From assembly GCA_017404065.1 (NCBI GenBank), contig JAFRDB010000132.1, positions 1 to 62,345 on the forward strand: a stretch of DNA of 62,345 bases. The letters are read 5' to 3'. The stretch is from Clostridia bacterium. Its GTDB lineage: Bacteria > Bacillota > Clostridia > UBA1381. Of the stretch, positions 7,490-16,332 are shown piece after piece (position 1 is the stretch's first letter; the number at the start of each line of letters is the position of its first letter). Both the position numbers and the translations under genes were made by a program. The notes below the pieces were generated by a model. It saw nothing but the letters and a program-made list of their open reading frames with translations, was not told where the DNA came from and searched no databases.

Positions 7490-7513
7490 TTCCCGACAAT
7501 TCTTTGTCGGGAA
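7490..7513 (+). terminator. intercistronic hairpin after the peptide gene
   Basis: A perfect 10-bp stem (TTCCCGACAA/TTGTCGGGAA) with a 4-nt loop but no U tract. It probably attenuates or protects the peptide mRNA, so that precursor is made in excess over the maturase. Confidence 0.5.
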
Positions 7514-7575
7514 AAATGTATATTACTTCGGTCAGCTCGAATTTATATATTACTATAATTGTGAGGTAAAACGGT

Positions 7576-8676
7576 ATGAAACAGTATTTTTCTTTTCAAT
7601 GGCATATAACAGACGAATGCGACCAAAGGTGCAAGCATTGCTACATATTTTCGGGTGATGTATGCAAAAAAATTGACTCTATGACTTGGGAGCAAATGCA
7701 GGACACTTTTTATAACTGTCTTGATTTTTGCAAAGTTTATGACCGCTTACCGTATTTCTATATTACGGGCGGCGATCCTATACTGCACCCTGATTTTTGG
7801 AAGCTGCTGGAGCTTTTTCACGAAAACAACATACCGTTTACCATTCTCGGCAATCCTTTCCACTTAAACGATCAGGTGTGCAGAGAACTGAAATTTTACG
7901 GCTGTGAAAAATATCAGTTGTCTTTGGACGGACTGAAAGAAACGCACGACTGGTTTCGTAAAGACGGCTCATACGAAAGCACCTTAAATGCGGTTGGCTG
8001 TATCAACCGCGCAGGAATTCGCTCCGTCATTATGACAACAGTTTCCAAAGCGAACTATATGGAGATTACAGGAATAATAGACGCTGCTGTAACGGCGGGA
8101 GCAAATGTGTTTTCTTTTTCACGCTATGTCCCCAGCGGCGGAGAGCTTGACGCTTCTATGACTCCGCAGGAGTACCGCAGACTGCTTGAAATGTGCGATA
8201 AGAAGTTTAAGGAGTATGAAGATAAAGGCTGTGATACATACTTCAACAAAAAGGACCACCTATGGACTTTGTATGAATACGAAACAGGTGCGTGGAAATT
8301 ACCGCCCGATACTTGCAAGGGAATGATTTACGGCGGTTGCAACTGCGGAAACTGTCATTTGACAATCCTCCCGACAGGAGATATATATGCCTGCCGCAGA
8401 GTCAGCGGAAGCAAAGTCGGCAATGTTTTTGAGGACAGAATTGCGGATGTTTGGGTAACGAGTATGGAAAACTATCGAAACTATGCTAACTTTTATAAAT
8501 GTTCACGATGCACACTCCTTGCGTTTTGTCGGGGCTGTCCTGCCGTAGCAAAAGGAACAAGCGGAGATTTTTACGGAGATGATCCGCAATGCTGGGCAAG
8601 CGAAGAAAACGGATTGCTCAAACCGCAAAAAAAGAGTAATGGAGGACGGTATAATGATGAAAGCAGTTGTACTTGA
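7576..8676 (+). CDS. radical SAM/SPASM peptide maturase, ACGX system
   Basis: A 366-residue enzyme. The radical SAM cluster motif CDQRCKHC lies at residues 15-22 (CxxxCxxC), and YITGGDP follows in the SAM-binding region. The C-terminal third is a SPASM domain with many cysteines (CKGMIYGGCNCGNC, CSRCTLLAFCRGCP) that would bind auxiliary Fe-S clusters. Enzymes of this kind generate a 5'-deoxyadenosyl radical and modify a peptide encoded next door. The adjacent precursor with ACGX repeats is the obvious substrate. The ribosome-binding site is GAGGT. The gene overlaps the following oxidoreductase gene by 23 nt. Length and motif layout are normal for the family. Confidence 0.93.
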   Translation: MKQYFSFQWHITDECDQRCKHCYIFSGDVCKKIDSMTWEQMQDTFYNCLDFCKVYDRLPYFYITGGDPILHPDFWKLLELFHENNIPFTILGNPFHLNDQVCRELKFYGCEKYQLSLDGLKETHDWFRKDGSYESTLNAVGCINRAGIRSVIMTTVSKANYMEITGIIDAAVTAGANVFSFSRYVPSGGELDASMTPQEYRRLLEMCDKKFKEYEDKGCDTYFNKKDHLWTLYEYETGAWKLPPDTCKGMIYGGCNCGNCHLTILPTGDIYACRRVSGSKVGNVFEDRIADVWVTSMENYRNYANFYKCSRCTLLAFCRGCPAVAKGTSGDFYGDDPQCWASEENGLLKPQKKSNGGRYNDESSCT

Positions 8677-9610
8677 TAAAATAACACAAGCAAAAGATAT
8701 TTTTCTTTCTGACATTCCTATTCCCGAAGTTAAGCAAGGCTGGGTTCTTATAAAGGTTAAAGCCTTTGGTATGAACCATTCCGAACAGATTTTAAGACTG
8801 AATGAAATAGAAGCATACTATATAAAAAAGCCGATTATTCCGGGAATAGAATGTGTCGGTGAAATTGTTGACGGTTCTGATACCGATTTCAAAAAAGGAC
8901 AAAAGGTTATCACTCTTATGGGCGGTATGGGACGGGGCTTTAACGGAAGCTATGCAGAATATGTGCTTGCTCCCGCACATCATACTTTTGCGGTAGAAAG
9001 CGGTCTTAAATGGGAACAGCTTGCCGCAATCCCCGAAACATTTTTTACGGCGTGGGGTTCCCTCTTTGAGTGCTTGCATTTAACACCGAAAGACACATTG
9101 CTTATCAGGGGTGCTACCTGTGCGTTGGGATATGCCTCCATACAGCTTGCGAAGGCTCTTGGTTGCAAAGTAATTGCAACTACACACCGTACTGATAAAT
9201 TACCTTTAATCAGTAATGCAGATATGCAGATTGTTGATGACGGCATATTAAAAGATAAGATAAAGGGCATTACAAAGGCACTTGAACTCGTCGGACCGAA
9301 AACCATCAGGGACACGCTTGCCTTAATGGAAAAGGGCGGAATTGTCTGCAATACGGGTATTCTCGGCGGTGTATTTTCGTTAAACGGCTTTGATCCGATA
9401 AAGGATATACCAAACGGCGTATATCTTACGGGATTTTTCTCAAATTATCCGACAAAGCAGATTATTGATGATATGTTCCGTTTTTTGAACGAAAACAATA
9501 TTGAACCACAAATAGGCAAAGTATTTGATTTTGCAGATATTTGTGAGGCTGTCATCGCACAGGACAGCGGAAAAGTAAATGGTAAAATAATTGTGAAAAT
9601 GAGTGATTAA
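8654..9610 (+). CDS. zinc-independent MDR-type NADPH:quinone oxidoreductase
   Basis: A 318-residue medium-chain dehydrogenase/reductase. It has an N-terminal GroES-like fold (AVVLDKI..GWVLIKVKAFGMNHSEQILR) and a Rossmann domain with a nucleotide-binding loop (GATCALGYASIQLAKALGCKVIATT). The cysteine/histidine pattern of zinc alcohol dehydrogenases is missing, so it is closer to quinone oxidoreductases. GGAGG precedes two adjacent ATGs at 8654 and 8657. It overlaps the maturase gene and is 2 nt from the DUF1848 gene. With an HxlR regulator nearby, a role in electrophile or quinone stress is plausible; a direct role in peptide maturation is speculative. Confidence 0.85.
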   Translation: MMKAVVLDKITQAKDIFLSDIPIPEVKQGWVLIKVKAFGMNHSEQILRLNEIEAYYIKKPIIPGIECVGEIVDGSDTDFKKGQKVITLMGGMGRGFNGSYAEYVLAPAHHTFAVESGLKWEQLAAIPETFFTAWGSLFECLHLTPKDTLLIRGATCALGYASIQLAKALGCKVIATTHRTDKLPLISNADMQIVDDGILKDKIKGITKALELVGPKTIRDTLALMEKGGIVCNTGILGGVFSLNGFDPIKDIPNGVYLTGFFSNYPTKQIIDDMFRFLNENNIEPQIGKVFDFADICEAVIAQDSGKVNGKIIVKMSD

Positions 9611-9612
9611 AA

Positions 9613-10539
9613 ATGATTATAAACACAGGACAGAGAACTGATATACCGGCATTTTATGCAAAGTGGTTTATAAACCGTATCAAAGAGGGGTATGTGCTTG
9701 TAAGAAATCCATACAGGAAAGATTGGGTATCTCGGTATGAACTGAATCCCGATGTTGTGGACTGCATTGCTTTTTGTACAAAAAATCCTGCTCCTATGCT
9801 TCCGTATATGGATATATTAAAACCGTTCGGGCAGTTTTGGTTTGTGACGATTACTCCTTACGGGAAAGAAATCGAGCCGAATGTACCTGCAAAAGAAAAG
9901 GTAATTGCAGACTTTATCACTCTTTCTGAAACACTTGGTACAAACTGTGTCTGTTGGCGATATGATCCGATTTTTATTACACAAAAGTATAGCATAGAAA
10001 GGCACATTGCAGATTTTGAAAGTATGGCAGAAAAGCTATCCGGTTATACCAAAGTGTGTGTTATCAGCTTTATTGACTTATACGAAAAGGTAAAGCGTAA
10101 TTTTCCGGAGGCACGAAGCGTTACATCTTCCGAAAGGGCCGAAATAGGTAGGGCTTTTGCAGATATAGGTAAAAAGTACGGTATTACAATAAAGGGCTGT
10201 GCGGAGGGAAAAGATTTGGCAGAGTTCGGTGTGGATTGCAGCGGTTGCCAGACTGTCGAAACCTTTGAAAACGCATTATGCTGTAACTTGTGCGTACCAA
10301 AGAATAAAAAACCGCCGAGAGCAGAATGCAACTGCCTTTTGGGAGCGGATATAGGTGCATACGATACCTGCGGACATTTGTGCCGATACTGTTATGCAAA
10401 CACAAATAAAGAAAATGTAATATGGAATATGAAAATCCACAATCCCGACTCACCGCTTTTACTCGGCGAGCTTGCTCCGAATGAGGAAATACATACGGTT
10501 TTCCAAGAAAGCTGGGTGGATAATCAGCTTCGTTTGTAG
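9613..10539 (+). CDS. DUF1848 family protein, probable Fe-S protein
   Basis: A 308-residue protein matching the DUF1848 pattern: MIINTGQRTDIPAFYAKW at the start, DVVDCIAFCTKNPAPML, then CWRYDPIF. The C-terminus has a cysteine cluster (CNCLLGADIGAYDTCGHLCRYCYAN) that looks able to hold a 4Fe-4S cluster. It has a loose likeness to radical SAM and photoproduct-lyase-type proteins, but the activity is unknown. The gene is packed 2 nt after the oxidoreductase and 11 nt before the macrodomain gene. Co-transcription with macrodomain and sirtuin genes makes a link to ADP-ribose chemistry or redox stress an inference worth testing. Confidence 0.85.
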   Translation: MIINTGQRTDIPAFYAKWFINRIKEGYVLVRNPYRKDWVSRYELNPDVVDCIAFCTKNPAPMLPYMDILKPFGQFWFVTITPYGKEIEPNVPAKEKVIADFITLSETLGTNCVCWRYDPIFITQKYSIERHIADFESMAEKLSGYTKVCVISFIDLYEKVKRNFPEARSVTSSERAEIGRAFADIGKKYGITIKGCAEGKDLAEFGVDCSGCQTVETFENALCCNLCVPKNKKPPRAECNCLLGADIGAYDTCGHLCRYCYANTNKENVIWNMKIHNPDSPLLLGELAPNEEIHTVFQESWVDNQLRL

Positions 10540-10550
10540 GAGATGATGAA

Positions 10551-11345
10551 ATGACGCAAAATGAAAGACTTTTATATTTGATAAATTACCTGAAATCAGA
10601 AAATACGGAGTATAAGGATATTGAAATTCCGAACGATACAGAAAACCAATTCAGACTGTACCGCAGTCTTGTAAATATACGCCCAGCCGGAATGGCTGAC
10701 GATAGTTTTCTTGAAACAGAGGACGCTTTTTTGGAAGAGTTTACGGCTCAAAAGGGCATTACAGATATAGCTGACCTTACACCCATAGAGGAAAATATCT
10801 ATTTATGGCAGGGCGATATTACAACGCTGAAATGCGGTGCAATCGTAAACGCCGCAAATTCGGGAATGACAGGCTGCTATCAGCCGTGCCATACCTGCAT
10901 TGACAACTGCATACATACCTTTGCGGGTATAAGACTTCGCTATAAATGCAGCCTGATTATGACTGAGCAAGGATATGAAGAACCGACAGGCAGGGCAAAA
11001 ATTACACCTGCATATAATCTTCCCTGTGATTATGTTATTCACACAGTCGGTCCGATTGTGTCGGGACGGCTTACTGATACCCACAAGGAACAACTGAAAA
11101 GCTGTTACCGTTCCTGCCTTGAACTTGCGTTTGAAAATGACATAAAAAATATAGTATTTTGCTGTATCTCAACGGGGGTATTCGGATTTCCGCAAAAAGA
11201 GGCGGCAGAAATTGCCGTAAATACCGTGAGGGAATTTCTTAAAACGAAAAAAATCGAGGTGATATTTAATGTATTCAAAGACGGTGATTACCAAACCTAT
11301 AAGCACTTACTCGGAGGAAATCAAAAAACTGAAATCAGAAATTGA
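10551..11345 (+). CDS. zinc-type macrodomain, protein-ADP-ribose hydrolase
   Basis: A 264-residue protein with an N-terminal helical extension of about 80 residues and a macrodomain (YLWQGDITTLKCGAIVNAAN at residues 84-103). Next comes the cysteine/histidine-rich loop CYQPCHTCIDNC (from residue 109) seen in zinc-dependent bacterial macrodomains, then the ADP-ribose loop STGVFGFP. Homologues in Staphylococcus and Streptococcus remove ADP-ribose placed by the partner sirtuin. The C-terminal VIFNVFKDGDYQTYK is also typical, so the long 77-nt overlap with the sirtuin gene is genuine. GGAGATGA precedes the start. Confidence 0.9.
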   Translation: MTQNERLLYLINYLKSENTEYKDIEIPNDTENQFRLYRSLVNIRPAGMADDSFLETEDAFLEEFTAQKGITDIADLTPIEENIYLWQGDITTLKCGAIVNAANSGMTGCYQPCHTCIDNCIHTFAGIRLRYKCSLIMTEQGYEEPTGRAKITPAYNLPCDYVIHTVGPIVSGRLTDTHKEQLKSCYRSCLELAFENDIKNIVFCCISTGVFGFPQKEAAEIAVNTVREFLKTKKIEVIFNVFKDGDYQTYKHLLGGNQKTEIRN

Positions 11346-12144
11346 AAATGCTGACGCCGTACTAATCGGCGCAGGCGCAGGGCTTTCCACCGCCGCAGGA
11401 TTTATATATGACGGCGAGAATTTCCGAAAGCATTTTGGAGATTTTGAGAATAAATACGGCTTTCACGATATGTATTCGGGTGGATTTTATCCATACAAAT
11501 CACAAGAGGAATTTTGGGCGTATTGGTCGAGATATATTTATCTGAATCGCTATACCGATATGGATAACGGCACATATAAAATGCTGTATGAGCTTGTAAA
11601 GGATAAAGATTATTTTGTGCTTACAACGAATGTAGATCACCAATTTCAAAAAGCAGGGTTTGATAAGAAAAGGCTGTTATACACACAAGGCGATTACGGC
11701 CTTTTCCAATGCAGCGAGCCGTGTCACCAAAACACATACGACAACAAAAATACCATTATTGATATGATTGAATTTCAAGAGGATATGCGTATTCCGAGAA
11801 GGCTGATACCAAAGTGCCCGAAATGCGGCAAGCCTATGACAATGAACCTTAGAAGTGATGATAAATTTGTACAAGACGAGGGCTGGTATAAAGCGGCAGA
11901 AAGATATGAGAATTTTGTCCGCCGTCACGAAAATTTGCATATTCTTTATTTGGAGCTTGGCGTTGGCTACAATACACCTGTCATCATCAAATATCCTTTT
12001 TGGCAAATGACAGCAAAAAATCCGAAAGCCGTTTATGCCTGTGTGAATTTTGGTGAAGCGGCAATCCCCTGTGAAATTGAAATGCAGTCAATTTGTATTA
12101 ACGGTGATGTTAAGGAAGTTCTTAGAGAAATTACGGATATATAA
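11269..12144 (+). CDS. class M sirtuin (SirTM), protein ADP-ribosyltransferase
   Basis: A 291-residue Sir2-fold protein: NAD loop GAGAGLSTAAGF, catalytic-site TTNVD with Asn121, and a zinc ribbon (CPKCGKPM). The catalytic histidine of deacylating sirtuins is replaced by Gln140 (YTQGDYG). The Asn-Gln spacing equals that of the characterised streptococcal SirTM, which transfers ADP-ribose to a lipoylated GcvH-like protein and is reversed by its macrodomain. That precedent predicts transferase rather than deacylase activity. The usual GcvH-L and LplA2 genes are not in this window, so the acceptor is unknown. The start at 11269 has GAGGTGAT upstream and lies inside the macrodomain gene in another frame, which gives tight coupling. 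The operon ends at the terminator at 12152-12196. Confidence 0.9.
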   Translation: MYSKTVITKPISTYSEEIKKLKSEIENADAVLIGAGAGLSTAAGFIYDGENFRKHFGDFENKYGFHDMYSGGFYPYKSQEEFWAYWSRYIYLNRYTDMDNGTYKMLYELVKDKDYFVLTTNVDHQFQKAGFDKKRLLYTQGDYGLFQCSEPCHQNTYDNKNTIIDMIEFQEDMRIPRRLIPKCPKCGKPMTMNLRSDDKFVQDEGWYKAAERYENFVRRHENLHILYLELGVGYNTPVIIKYPFWQMTAKNPKAVYACVNFGEAAIPCEIEMQSICINGDVKEVLREITDI

Positions 12145-12151
12145 ACAATAT

Positions 12152-12196
12152 ACGCAGGAGTCAACACCAATATTAGTATTTGTCCCCTGCGTTTTG
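12152..12196. terminator. terminator between the convergent sirtuin and WYL genes
   Basis: ACGCAGG and CCTGCGT arms bracket a weaker inner stem, with T-rich sequence following on the plus strand. It could serve both strands. Confidence 0.5.
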
Positions 12197-12201
12197 TTTA
12201 T

Positions 12202-13155
12202 TTATTTTATAAATCGTTGTATAACAGCGCTAAATCCCTCTACCGCTTTTTTCGGAGAAATGATTTTCATTCTTCCTGCCGATGCAAACACCCAACCATA
12301 AAATAAACTGCTCAAATCGACATCAACCGTAATCTTGAAATGTCCTTCATCGACAATTTCGGGTGATATATCTGTACCAAATCGGTCAACCATACTGTTC
12401 ATAAGAGCATTTTCACATAACAGCGTAACTTTGCAGTCCTCTCCGTCAAACATAGAAAATTCTTGACTGAAAAATTCTGCAACAGAATAATCACTTGGTT
12501 TCTCTATTGCTATTTCATCTGAAATTTCTAAATTCTTTATTCTGTCAACTCTGAACTTTGCAACAATGCCTTTTTTCTCGTGAAGTCCTGCAAGATAATA
12601 GATGTCATTGCTCCATATTAAGTCATAAGGTGATACAATGTAATACTCGCCGTCATGACGGGGTATTTGATCGCCGTTTACATTGTAATCAAAATACTGA
12701 AAGGTAATTTTCTTGTTTTCGGTTATAGCCGTCTGAACGCTGTCGGCAACTATGTATATTGTTTCGTTTTGAGCTTTATTTCTCGAATCAACATATAAGT
12801 GTCGCTTTAAAACAGAAGTCTGATCGGGAGCAACAAAAGCAGACAGCTTTTCTATCAGCTCTTTGCTTTTCTTTGGTGTGATGAATTTAGCAGATTGAAC
12901 AGCATCAATAAGCATTTTAACTTCCGGTGCTTCAAAGTGCCTTGTCGCAAGGAAATATTGATTTTGCGTTCTTCTTATTTTTACAATATCAACCCCAAAA
13001 GCGATTAGAGCATCAATATTTTTCCCTATTGTTTTACGGTCAGCAGATATGCCGTTTTCCGATAAATATTTCGACAAATCGGCAATAGATACCGTATGGG
13101 ATTCATCAGACTGCTCCCACAGATATTTTAGTATTAAAAGTATTCTGCTGTTCAT
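12202..13155 (-). CDS. WYL-domain transcriptional regulator
   Basis: A 317-residue protein: an N-terminal winged helix (residues 1-60, SADRKTIGKNIDALIAFGVDIV) and a central WYL domain (ITFQYFDYN..YYIVSPYDLIWSNDIYYLAGL, then KFRVDRIKNL) with a C-terminal extension. WYL proteins of this shape (BrxR, CapW and relatives) repress phage-defence operons and may sense nucleic acid ligands. It is encoded 27 nt after the type III Res gene, as the last gene of the defence block. The ATG at 13155 with GGAAGTG is preferred over a TTG two codons upstream. Confidence 0.85.
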   Translation of the reverse strand: MNSRILLILKYLWEQSDESHTVSIADLSKYLSENGISADRKTIGKNIDALIAFGVDIVKIRRTQNQYFLATRHFEAPEVKMLIDAVQSAKFITPKKSKELIEKLSAFVAPDQTSVLKRHLYVDSRNKAQNETIYIVADSVQTAITENKKITFQYFDYNVNGDQIPRHDGEYYIVSPYDLIWSNDIYYLAGLHEKKGIVAKFRVDRIKNLEISDEIAIEKPSDYSVAEFFSQEFSMFDGEDCKVTLLCENALMNSMVDRFGTDISPEIVDEGHFKITVDVDLSSLFYGWVFASAGRMKIISPKKAVEGFSAVIQRFIK

Positions 13156-13182
13156 AGGCAATTCACTTCCGATATATAATTC

Positions 13183-16100
13183 TTACTCATTCACCTTAAA
13201 TTTATCCCAATCCTTAACGGGACCGAACATCTCTATTCCGTTGTCGAGTGCCTTAAAATGCTCTTTACCGCAATGGATTTTGAGCTGTTCGGGTGTTTTC
13301 AAGTCAAACAGGCTTGTCGTACCCTTTGTTTCAAGAATGAAATACAGCTTTTGTTCACCGTTCTTTTCCCAAAGTACAGCCCAATCGGGATTGTATGTTC
13401 CGATAGGCGTATCAATCTTAAATCTGTCGGGTATCTTAAAGAACATCTTAACATCGGGATCATTATCGAGTGCCAATGCAAACGGTTTTTCAACAGTTGA
13501 GCTGTCATATATGATATGGTCATATACGCTGTGTCCCACCGCAACCGCATTTCTGTCAAGATTTGCGACAAGCTCTGCGGAATCGAATATTTCCTGTGCA
13601 TAGTATTCCTTGCCGTCGAGCTTCACATATTTGATACCGTCAATCGCCAAAGCGTGTCTGTTATGCCTTATGATTTCAAGACATTGTTCCATAAATGCTT
13701 GCGGATTGTTAAGAAAGTCCTTTGCTCTGCCGCTTTCCTCAATTATTCTTGCAACAGTTGATTTCTTAATAAGCGTTTCCTCGCTTATAACACCCAATAT
13801 AAAGGGCAGCGAATCATAAGTGTCGCTTAAATCCTCTGTTCTCATCTCGTTTTCACTATATGTAACGCCCGCATTTTTAATATCAAATACAGCAGTCTTT
13901 GAAATAAGTCTTGCCTTTGGGATTTCGGGCATTACAGAGATTTCTTTAACGCAATTCTCAACGAGTTTTTCCGTATCAATCTGAACACGGTACGCCGTCT
14001 TTTGTTTGATTTTGCCCCAAAGTTCCATAAATTCAGGGGATAACATCACCTGTTTGTTAAGTCTTACGATAACTTCTTTTGAATCATCACGGACAGGTAC
14101 TTTGTTGTCTGCTTTGGAAACAACATCTTCAATCCTTGTTCTTGCGGCTTCATACTTTTTCGGCAAATCAAGCGTACCCGTAAGGAGTGCGTTTTTCATT
14201 GTGTCCTTGATTTTACCTTTTTTATCGACATAGCCCTTCTGCTCAAAGTGCATCATAAGCTCCTGAGCTTCATCATAGGAAACAGTCTTTTCCTCTTTGA
14301 TTTCTTCTGTGTATGAGGTTCCTGCGATTTCCTCAACATCTATCTTTTCAGTCTGCTCGATTACCTTTATAACCTCTTGTTTAACCGTTTCAAGCTCCTG
14401 CGGAATATCGGGTATCTGAACAGCCTTTGTCTTATCAACTTTGCCCTCATCGGTAATAGCACCGCTTGTTTTAAGCAGCTCCACAACCTTTGTCGCTTCT
14501 TCTTTGGTAATGGTCTTTTCTACCGTTTTTGTTTCTGTATAAACCATTCCGCTGAACAGGCTGATTTGAAGCGTACCGAATTTAATACCTGTATCTTCCT
14601 CGATCTCTTTTTGAAGCGTGTCGGCAAATTCCGAAAAGCTCTCATTTGCCATTACATGAAGAATATTTATGTTCTTATCCTCAATCCGTTCTCCCGTTTG
14701 ATCGACGCAAAGTCTTAAACCTCTGCCGACTTTCTGACGGCAAGTAAAGGTTGATTTTTGATCTATAAGCGTACAAATCTGAAATACATTCGGATTGTCC
14801 CAGCCCTCTTTCAAAGCAGAGTGGGAGAAGATAAAGCGCAAGGGACAGTCATAGCTTAAAAGCCACTCTTTATCACGCATTATCGTGTTATATGTATCGT
14901 AATCGGCTATTGTATCGCCTTTGGTGTCTTTATAAGCGCCCTTTTTGTCCTGTGAGAAATAGCCGTTATGTATCTTTTCGGCATCTTGCGAAAAATCATT
15001 TTTAAGACTTTCGTATTTCGGTTTGTTTATAAGCTCATTGTAGCAGCGTTCAAACATTTCGGCATAAATACCCTTTGCCCCATCGGGAAGACGGTATTTT
15101 TTAACCTCGTCAATAAAGAACAAAGACAAAACCTTTATGCCTTTATCCCTGTACCGAAGTTCCTTGTCAAGATGTGCCCTTATTGTCCGCTTAATCTGTG
15201 CTTCTTTGATGATATTTTCGTCTATTGCTCCTATTGCTTTGCCAAGTGCAACCGTTTCCGTGTTTGAAAATTCAATACTTTCAAAGCCTGGTGTGCAGTC
15301 TATCCCTGCAATCTGATACCCCTCATAGAGTTCTCTTTTGCCTGACAGTAAGAATAAATCGTCATTGGGCTTTACCGTTACAGTTTTTCTCGATACAGTA
15401 CCGCCCTTTGCTTCTATATCCATTTCAATTCTTGCTTTAAAGCCGTTATCGTTTGAAACAGATATGAGCTTTATGTACGGCTTATTAAAATCGTTTGCAA
15501 CCGCATTTGATGATACGCAAATCTGTTTTACAAGCCCCATTTGATATGCGTCCACCGGAGTAAGTCTGTAAATAAGGTTTACAACCGACCTGTGCGTTGC
15601 GGAGTATTTCAATATAAACAGGGGATTTAAGGAGCTTATTGCTTCCTTTGCTTTATCTGTATTGTCAACGCTTTGCGGCTCATCAATAATAACAACGGGA
15701 TTGGTATTCTGTATATACTTCATAGCCGTTTCGCCGTTGAATTTTTCGCTTTCCTGATTTATAACAGTTTCTGCCCTCTTAAATGCGTCAATGTTTATAA
15801 TCATTATTTCAATATTGCTGCTTGTCGCAAAGGTCTTTACATCCGACGGCTTTGCAGAATTATATATAAAATGTCTGAAAGGCACATTGTCATACTGATT
15901 TTCAAAATGTTCCTTTGTTATATCAAGGGATTTTGAAACCCCCTCACGGATAGCAATAGACGGCACAACGATTATAAACTTTGTAAGCCCGTACCGCTTG
16001 TTTAATTCAAAGATAGTCTTTGTATATACATAGGTTTTGCCCGTGCCCGTTTCCATTTCAATACAAAAAGACTTGTCAAATTCGCCGTCATCTGTCGTAT

Positions 16101-16332
16101 CGCAGGTCAAAGGAAGATTGCTTCTTTTCTGTACTTCGTGCAGATTTTCGCATAAATCCTCCGTCTTTATATTCAGCGTATTGCCAATGCCAAACTCATT
16201 GCCAAATAAATTCATTTGGCTACTATCACTTATTTCAAAAGTGGACTGTAAGCGTTCCTGCCCCCTGAACAAATCGGCAACCGCATTTACCGCATCGGTC
16301 TGAAATTGTTGATTTTTAAATTTTAGCTTCAT
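13183..16332 (-). CDS. type III restriction enzyme, Res subunit
   Basis: A 1049-residue translocase-nuclease. It has superfamily 2 helicase motifs: Walker A METGTGKT with Lys99, motif II VIIDEPQ, motif III YSATHR and motif VI QKVGRGLRL. A long middle region follows, then a C-terminal PD-(D/E)xK nuclease (PDWAVLWEKNG, then FILETKG). With Mod it cuts DNA at a distance from two inversely oriented unmethylated sites. The size is normal for Res. The gene overlaps the RhuM gene by 4 nt (ATGA type). An intact P-loop and nuclease motif suggest it is active. Confidence 0.92.
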   Translation of the reverse strand: MKLKFKNQQFQTDAVNAVADLFRGQERLQSTFEISDSSQMNLFGNEFGIGNTLNIKTEDLCENLHEVQKRSNLPLTCDTTDDGEFDKSFCIEMETGTGKTYVYTKTIFELNKRYGLTKFIIVVPSIAIREGVSKSLDITKEHFENQYDNVPFRHFIYNSAKPSDVKTFATSSNIEIMIINIDAFKRAETVINQESEKFNGETAMKYIQNTNPVVIIDEPQSVDNTDKAKEAISSLNPLFILKYSATHRSVVNLIYRLTPVDAYQMGLVKQICVSSNAVANDFNKPYIKLISVSNDNGFKARIEMDIEAKGGTVSRKTVTVKPNDDLFLLSGKRELYEGYQIAGIDCTPGFESIEFSNTETVALGKAIGAIDENIIKEAQIKRTIRAHLDKELRYRDKGIKVLSLFFIDEVKKYRLPDGAKGIYAEMFERCYNELINKPKYESLKNDFSQDAEKIHNGYFSQDKKGAYKDTKGDTIADYDTYNTIMRDKEWLLSYDCPLRFIFSHSALKEGWDNPNVFQICTLIDQKSTFTCRQKVGRGLRLCVDQTGERIEDKNINILHVMANESFSEFADTLQKEIEEDTGIKFGTLQISLFSGMVYTETKTVEKTITKEEATKVVELLKTSGAITDEGKVDKTKAVQIPDIPQELETVKQEVIKVIEQTEKIDVEEIAGTSYTEEIKEEKTVSYDEAQELMMHFEQKGYVDKKGKIKDTMKNALLTGTLDLPKKYEAARTRIEDVVSKADNKVPVRDDSKEVIVRLNKQVMLSPEFMELWGKIKQKTAYRVQIDTEKLVENCVKEISVMPEIPKARLISKTAVFDIKNAGVTYSENEMRTEDLSDTYDSLPFILGVISEETLIKKSTVARIIEESGRAKDFLNNPQAFMEQCLEIIRHNRHALAIDGIKYVKLDGKEYYAQEIFDSAELVANLDRNAVAVGHSVYDHIIYDSSTVEKPFALALDNDPDVKMFFKIPDRFKIDTPIGTYNPDWAVLWEKNGEQKLYFILETKGTTSLFDLKTPEQLKIHCGKEHFKALDNGIEMFGPVKDWDKFKVNE

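Noticed and set aside
7288..7558. Long open frames in other frames and on the opposite strand over the ACGX peptide gene
   Set aside because: They arise from repetitive GC-rich codons; the forward frame has the ribosome-binding site and the known repeat pattern.
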